64,000 bases of DNA, taken from NCBI GenBank assembly GCA_965221215.1, contig OZ244872.1, positions 3,304,851 to 3,368,850 on the forward strand, in the 5' to 3' direction. How positions within the stretch are numbered: the stretch's first letter is position 1; each line of letters opens with the position of its first letter. Shown one piece after another: positions 60,419 to 64,000 of the stretch. The notes beneath the pieces were generated by a model, which was given only the letters and a program-made list of their open reading frames with translations, did no database searches and had not been told where the DNA came from. The translations under genes were made by a program, and so were the position numbers. The stretch comes from Aldehydirespirator sp965221215. GTDB taxonomy: Bacteria; Actinomycetota; Acidimicrobiia; Acidimicrobiales; Aldehydirespiratoraceae.

Positions 60419-61840
60419 ATGCAGACGCAGATGCTCATCGACGGGCGCTGGACCGACGGCGCCGAGCGGATCGAGGTGCTCGACCCGGCCACCGGCGACG
60501 GCATCGCCGAGGTGGCCGCGGGCGGACCGGCCGAGGCTGTCGCCGCCTGCGACGCGGCCGCGGCCGCCCAGCCCGGCTGGGCCGCGACCGCGCCCAGAGT
60601 CCGCTCGGAGATCCTGCGCGACTGCCATCGGATCCTCTTGGAGCACTCCGACGAGCTAGCCGACCTCATCACCCTCGAGCACGGCAAGCCCCGGGCCGAC
60701 GCGCTGGGAGAGGTGGCCTATGCGGCGGAGTTCTTCCGCTGGAACGCAGAGGAGACGGTGCGCATCCACGGCACCATCGGCACCGCGCCGTCCGGCGACA
60801 AGCGCATCATCACCCGCCATCCGCCGGTGGGGGTGGTGGTGATGATCACGCCTTGGAACTTCCCAGCCGCCATGATCACCCGCAAGCTGGCCCCGGCGCT
60901 GGGCGCGGGCAACACCGTGGTGGTGAAGCCGCCACGGGAAGCGCCCCTCACCGCGCTGAGGATCGGCGAGCTGCTGGCCGACGCGGGCGTGCCCCCCGGC
61001 GTGGTCAACCTGGTGCCGACCGCCGCCTCGGGCCGATGGTTCGACGCCGCGGTGGACCACCGGGCGGTGCGCATGGTGTCGTTCACCGGATCGACCGAGG
61101 TGGGGCGGGTGCTGTTGCGCCGCTGCGCCGACCGGGTGCTCAAGACGGTGATGGAGTTGGGCGGCAACGCGCCCTTCGTGGTGTTCGCCGATGCCGACCT
61201 TGAGGCCGCGGTGGCCGGGGCGATGGTGGCCAAGATGCGGCACTCGGCCGAGACCTGCACCGCGGCCAACCGCTTCTTCGTGGAGGCGCCGGTGCATGAT
61301 GAGTTCGTGGAGCGGCTGGCTGCCGCCATGGGGTCGATGAAGGTGGGCAGCGGATTCGATCCCGAGGTGGCCTGCGGTCCGATGATCAACTCCGCCGCGA
61401 TCACCAACATCGACCGGCTGGTGCAGGGCGCCATCAACGGCGGGGCCAGTGCAGTGACCGGCGGCTCGGCAGTGGACGGCCCCGGCTTCTTCTACGAGCC
61501 CACCGTGCTGGGCGGGGTCGATCCGGCCGCACCCATCACCCGCGAGGAGATCTTCGGCCCGGTGGCCCCGGTGGCCGCCTTCACCGACACCGATGCCATG
61601 ATCGCGGTGGCCAACGACACCGAGATGGGCCTGATCGGCTACGTCTACACCGAGGACCTGGCCCGGGGCCTGCACGTGAGCGAGCGCATCGAGGCCGGCA
61701 TGATCGGCCTCAACCGGGGCGCAGTGTCGGACCCGGCCGCCCCCTTCGGCGGCATGAAGCAGTCGGGCCTAGGCCGCGAGGGCGCGAGCGAGGGCATCTA
61801 CGAGTTCTGCGAAACCCAATACATAGCCGCCAACTGGTAG
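60419..61840 (+). CDS. NAD(P)-dependent aldehyde dehydrogenase (succinate-semialdehyde type)
   Basis: A 473-residue ALDH: VVMITPWNFPAAMITRKLAPALGAGNTVVVKPPREAPLTA, SFTGSTEVGRVLLRR, general-base Glu in VMELGGNAPFVVF, nucleophile Cys in MRHSAETCTAANRFF, EIFGPVAPVAAF and the terminal PFGGMKQSGLGREGASEGIYEFCETQYIA. The latter stretch and NRFFVEAPVHDEF favour the GabD branch. Exact substrate is an inference from resemblance. Confidence 0.9.
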   Translation: MQTQMLIDGRWTDGAERIEVLDPATGDGIAEVAAGGPAEAVAACDAAAAAQPGWAATAPRVRSEILRDCHRILLEHSDELADLITLEHGKPRADALGEVAYAAEFFRWNAEETVRIHGTIGTAPSGDKRIITRHPPVGVVVMITPWNFPAAMITRKLAPALGAGNTVVVKPPREAPLTALRIGELLADAGVPPGVVNLVPTAASGRWFDAAVDHRAVRMVSFTGSTEVGRVLLRRCADRVLKTVMELGGNAPFVVFADADLEAAVAGAMVAKMRHSAETCTAANRFFVEAPVHDEFVERLAAAMGSMKVGSGFDPEVACGPMINSAAITNIDRLVQGAINGGASAVTGGSAVDGPGFFYEPTVLGGVDPAAPITREEIFGPVAPVAAFTDTDAMIAVANDTEMGLIGYVYTEDLARGLHVSERIEAGMIGLNRGAVSDPAAPFGGMKQSGLGREGASEGIYEFCETQYIAANW

Positions 61841-61855
61841 GCCAGCTAACCCGCT

Positions 61856-62047
61856 TCACGCCAATGTGAGATCAGCGACTCGGCGCACTCCTGGCAACTC
61901 ACCACTCGTCAGATCCATGTGGAGATCGCGAAGATGCTCCTCCAAGTCGTCCAACGTCTTGCCCTGCGTCCAGTAGTCGGGAAATTCCTCCAGGTAGCCG
62001 AGCCAACGCTCGTCCTCTTGCCAATAGACCATCTTCGTGGTGCCCAT
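61856..62047 (-). CDS. Orphan HicB-family antitoxin-like protein
   Basis: A 63-residue protein, MVYWQEDERWLGYLEEFPDYWTQGKTLDDLEEHLRDLHMDLTSGELPGVRRVADL, which is the compact HicB partial-RNase-H pattern. In such pairs HicA, a small dsRBD-like toxin, lies next to hicB; none is found on either side here. It may be a remnant or act on a distant toxin. Confidence 0.75.
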   Translation of the reverse strand: MGTTKMVYWQEDERWLGYLEEFPDYWTQGKTLDDLEEHLRDLHMDLTSGELPGVRRVADLTLA

Positions 62048-62125
62048 GCCGCAGCTCCCGCTGATTGCCTGCGTTCAAACCTACCGCCAGGGTGAGTCGG
62101 GCACCCTCTCGGGGGTGGGCTTGTT

Positions 62126-62911
62126 CTAGGGGGTTGTCTGTGGCTGGTGTTGGCTCAGCCATTCTCGCCACCGGGGGTCGTCTCGCGCCGCGACCTTCGA
62201 CGCGTCGTCGCCGTACAGGTAGCACCAGATCGACGCGGCGACTGCGGTGCCGTGGCTCTCGACTGCTACGAAGGCGGTGCCCGGCAGTGGCCGGTCGAGC
62301 AGCAGGGCGACTCGGTGCCGGGTCGCATCCGCGACGGTGCCGGCCAGGTCTGGCGCATCAGGAGCCGTCACCTCGACCCGCTCGCCCACCGCGGGTGCCG
62401 ATGGGATGCCCAGAGCCTCGGCGAGCGCACCCCAGACCTCATCGCGAGTTCCGCTCCACATCCCCATGGGCAGCGATGCGGTGGCGGTACGGCCGCGGAA
62501 ATGCTCCATGTGAAGCCTCAGATTGAGCAGGAAGAGCTGCCAGCCCTCGGACATGCCGTCGTATTGAGCGTCCCACTCCTCACCGTGGCCGAAGCCGCTG
62601 CTGACCAGACGCACGATGCAGGTTCTGCCGTCGCGAGCCTCGACGGTCCATTCGAAGGCCAGTCCTTCCACGCCCTCGCCGCCGTCGAAGACGATCCTGC
62701 GGGGCGGCTCCCAGGCCGCGACCCTCCCGCTCACCTGCATCTCTGGCTCCGGGCCGAACGATGCCGTAGCTGCGCCGCCGGCGCGTTCTTCGACTGTGTG
62801 CGGCACATACCACGACGAGATGCCCGGACCGGTAGCGATCGCTCGCCACACCTCCTCGGGGCTGCCGGGAACCTCCACTTCCAGCTTGATCGAGCGACAC
62901 TCGTCAGACAT
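62126..62911 (-). CDS. SRPBCC/AHSA1-domain protein
   Basis: A 261-residue protein beginning with the START-like fold: RSIKLEVEVPGSPEEVWRAIATGPGISSWYVPHTVEERAGGAATASFGPEPEMQVSGRVAAWEPPRRIVFDGGEG and FEWTVEARDGRTCIVRLVSSGF. The last 100 residues (PMGMWSGTRDEVWGALAEALGI ... SIWCYLYGDD) form a second small domain. AHSA1-like proteins bind hydrophobic ligands or chaperones; an ArsR regulator is often adjacent but is not present here. Confidence 0.82.
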   Translation of the reverse strand: MSDECRSIKLEVEVPGSPEEVWRAIATGPGISSWYVPHTVEERAGGAATASFGPEPEMQVSGRVAAWEPPRRIVFDGGEGVEGLAFEWTVEARDGRTCIVRLVSSGFGHGEEWDAQYDGMSEGWQLFLLNLRLHMEHFRGRTATASLPMGMWSGTRDEVWGALAEALGIPSAPAVGERVEVTAPDAPDLAGTVADATRHRVALLLDRPLPGTAFVAVESHGTAVAASIWCYLYGDDASKVAARDDPRWREWLSQHQPQTTP

Positions 62912-63326
62912 GCGCTTCCCTTTCTTTGTTGGATGGATCAGATCTCGGGTTGGTGTGAGCCGCTACGTCAAATCGGTTCGTGCAGTCTCTCGATCTCGGG
63001 AACGGCGCCGAAACGTCCTTGAAGGTGGTTCGTCGCGTCAAGTGCGCGCGTCCGGGGGAGACTCCTTGACCTTTCTCAACCGGACGGCCTACGTCGGTTC
63101 GGGTGTTTGATTGCCGCAAGGGATCAGCGGCCCCGAACCAGCGCTCTATAAGGTGCGGACATAGTGGCCGGTGCCCGATGTGGCCGCAGCGGTGGTGGCG
63201 AAGGGACAGAGACGGCCACCCGCACCTGAGTGAGTTCCATGGCGACGGTGCTCCTCCGCAAGGCATGGTCGGCCCTGTGCCGGTGAACACTACAACCATG
63301 CTCTGGTGAGCGTCTGCGGACACCCT
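62912..63326. other. 415-bp region without a convincing gene
   Basis: Several short frames exist on both strands (including a 139-codon minus frame), but their composition is Arg/His/Pro/Cys-rich and non-protein-like. The GC content is below that of neighbours. A decayed gene, perhaps the regulator usually paired with SRPBCC proteins, is possible but cannot be demonstrated. Confidence 0.4.
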
Positions 63327-64000
63327 TCAGCCGGGTTGCTGGCGGCGCTTCTGGATGTTGGCCCACTCGTCGCGCAGGCCGACCGTGCGGTGGAACAGCA
63401 TGGGGGTTCCGGGATCGTGGGCGAAGTAGCCGAGGCGCTCGAACTGAACCACCTCACCGGGCTCGGCCACCTCTAGTGCCTGCTCGGCCTTAGCGTCGGC
63501 TATGAGTTCGCGGGAGGCGGGGTTGTAGGACTCCAGCGGGTCGTCGGGCGCTGGATCGGTGAACAGCCGGTCGTAGAGCGCCACGGTGGCGTCGACCGCG
63601 TGGTCGGCCGACACCCAGTGGATGGTGGCCCGCACCTTGCGGCCGTCGGAAGCCTGGCCGCCGCCGGTGTCGGGGTCGTAGGTGCAGCGCAGCCTGGTCA
63701 CCTCGCCGTCGAGGTCGGTCTCGGCGTAGTCGCAGCGCAGGAAGTAGCCGGCCCGCAGGCGGACCTCGCGGCCGGGGGCCAGACGGTAGAACTTGCGGGG
63801 CGGGTCGAGCATGAAGTCGTCGCGCTCGATCCACAGCCGGCCCGAGAACGGCACCTCGCGCTCGCCCTCGCCGGGATCCTCGGGGTTGTTCGGCGCCCGC
63901 CGCAGCTCGATGCGGCCCTCGGGCCAGTTGTCGATCAGCACCTCCAGCGGACGCAGCACGACCATGCGCCGCTGGGCGGTGCGGTTGAGGTGGGCCCGCA
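63327..64000 (-). CDS. glnS: Glutaminyl-tRNA synthetase, C-terminal part (runs off the window)
   Basis: The frame enters from the right edge with RAHLNRTAQRRMVVLRPLEVLIDNWPEG, the start of the GlnRS anticodon-binding beta-barrels. It continues VPFSGRLWIERDDFMLDPPRKFYRLAPGREVRLRAGYFLRCD, then RKVRATIHWVSADHAVDATVALYDRLF, and finishes FERLGYFAHDP and LFHRTVGLRDEWANI. The catalytic class I part lies outside. Presence of GlnRS is notable because many actinobacteria rely on GatCAB instead. Confidence 0.93.
   Translation of the reverse strand, partial: RAHLNRTAQRRMVVLRPLEVLIDNWPEGRIELRRAPNNPEDPGEGEREVPFSGRLWIERDDFMLDPPRKFYRLAPGREVRLRAGYFLRCDYAETDLDGEVTRLRCTYDPDTGGGQASDGRKVRATIHWVSADHAVDATVALYDRLFTDPAPDDPLESYNPASRELIADAKAEQALEVAEPGEVVQFERLGYFAHDPGTPMLFHRTVGLRDEWANIQKRRQQPG

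Noticed and set aside
62904..63323. 139-codon minus-strand frame between SRPBCC and glnS genes
   Set aside because: Composition rich in His, Cys, Pro and Arg, no motifs and no start signal; overlaps the SRPBCC start.

Overview
The window is about 70 % GC and densely packed with housekeeping genes. Typical actinobacterial signs are ClpC, a zinc-finger-free topoisomerase I with lysine-rich tail, coproheme decarboxylase (the monoderm haem route), an F420-type LLM oxidoreductase, a PAC2-family protein and many GTG starts with 4-base start/stop overlaps. The mixture, including squalene genes hpnCDE, a Tad pilus locus and GlnRS, suggests a member of the Actinomycetota, perhaps Acidimicrobiia. That placement is inference from gene content, not a phylogeny.

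Layout. 1-7.7 kb: the start of a divergent Mrp antiporter gene, nhaA, topA, then a minus-strand block MFS-tmk-holB. 7.7-18.9 kb: tRNA-Thr(CGT), a small membrane protein, a zinc metalloprotease, tilS, a MazEF-like toxin-antitoxin pair wedged between tilS and hpt, a phosphatase-fold protein lacking its catalytic Cys, panC, coaX, lysS, a polyprenyl synthase and clpC. 18.9-24.7 kb: a lipoprotein-HAD fusion, an SDR, an LLM oxidoreductase, an NCS2 permease with a C-terminal kinase-like domain, and tRNA-Thr(TGT). 24.8-33.7 kb: a minus-strand Tad/Flp pilus locus headed by two Thr/Pro-rich surface proteins. 33.8-41.2 kb: hpnC-hpnD-hpnE, a LytR_C protein, glycerate kinase, a sulfur carrier and a CIRCE-controlled groEL without groES. 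41.2-48.1 kb: nitrobindin, fdhD, a small lower-GC cassette with a LOTUS-like protein, coproheme decarboxylase, a NUDIX protein, a secreted protein and PAC2. 48.3-54 kb: acetoacetyl-CoA synthetase, GNAT, GtrA, a methyltransferase and a lipoprotein deacetylase. 54-58.2 kb: a cobalamin-riboswitch operon btuF-btuC-btuD-cobO. 58.3-64 kb: AIM24, quinone reductase, aldehyde dehydrogenase, an orphan HicB, an SRPBCC protein and the C-terminal part of GlnRS.

Two patterns go beyond ordinary gene content. First, a dispersed repeat of about 90-105 bp (5' anchor AGAGGCCGAGCG, 3' anchor GCGAACAAGAGCGGGA) occurs in full or partial form at seven or eight sites, in both orientations. Several copies sit inside or at the edge of reading frames and are translated: they form the tail of Tmk, the last codons of HolB, the region before the signal peptide of BtuF, and an insertion in the BtuD ATPase. 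This resembles the behaviour of Rickettsia palindromic elements. Second, several gene junctions (coaX/lysS, hpnD/hpnE, GNAT/acetoacetyl-CoA synthetase, GtrA/methyltransferase, btuF/btuC) hold chains of micro-ORFs of 16-37 codons. Each is linked to its neighbours by GTGA, ATGA, TGATG or TAATG start/stop overlaps or near-overlaps, and most begin with a copy of the start of the downstream gene. This looks like tandem duplication of start/stop junctions.

The LOTUS-like cassette at 42.8-44.5 kb is the best candidate for an undescribed functional system: a LOTUS-like gene, an unrecognised gene and a 33-codon ORF, with GTGA/ATGA coupling between them and strong ribosome binding sites before the first and third.
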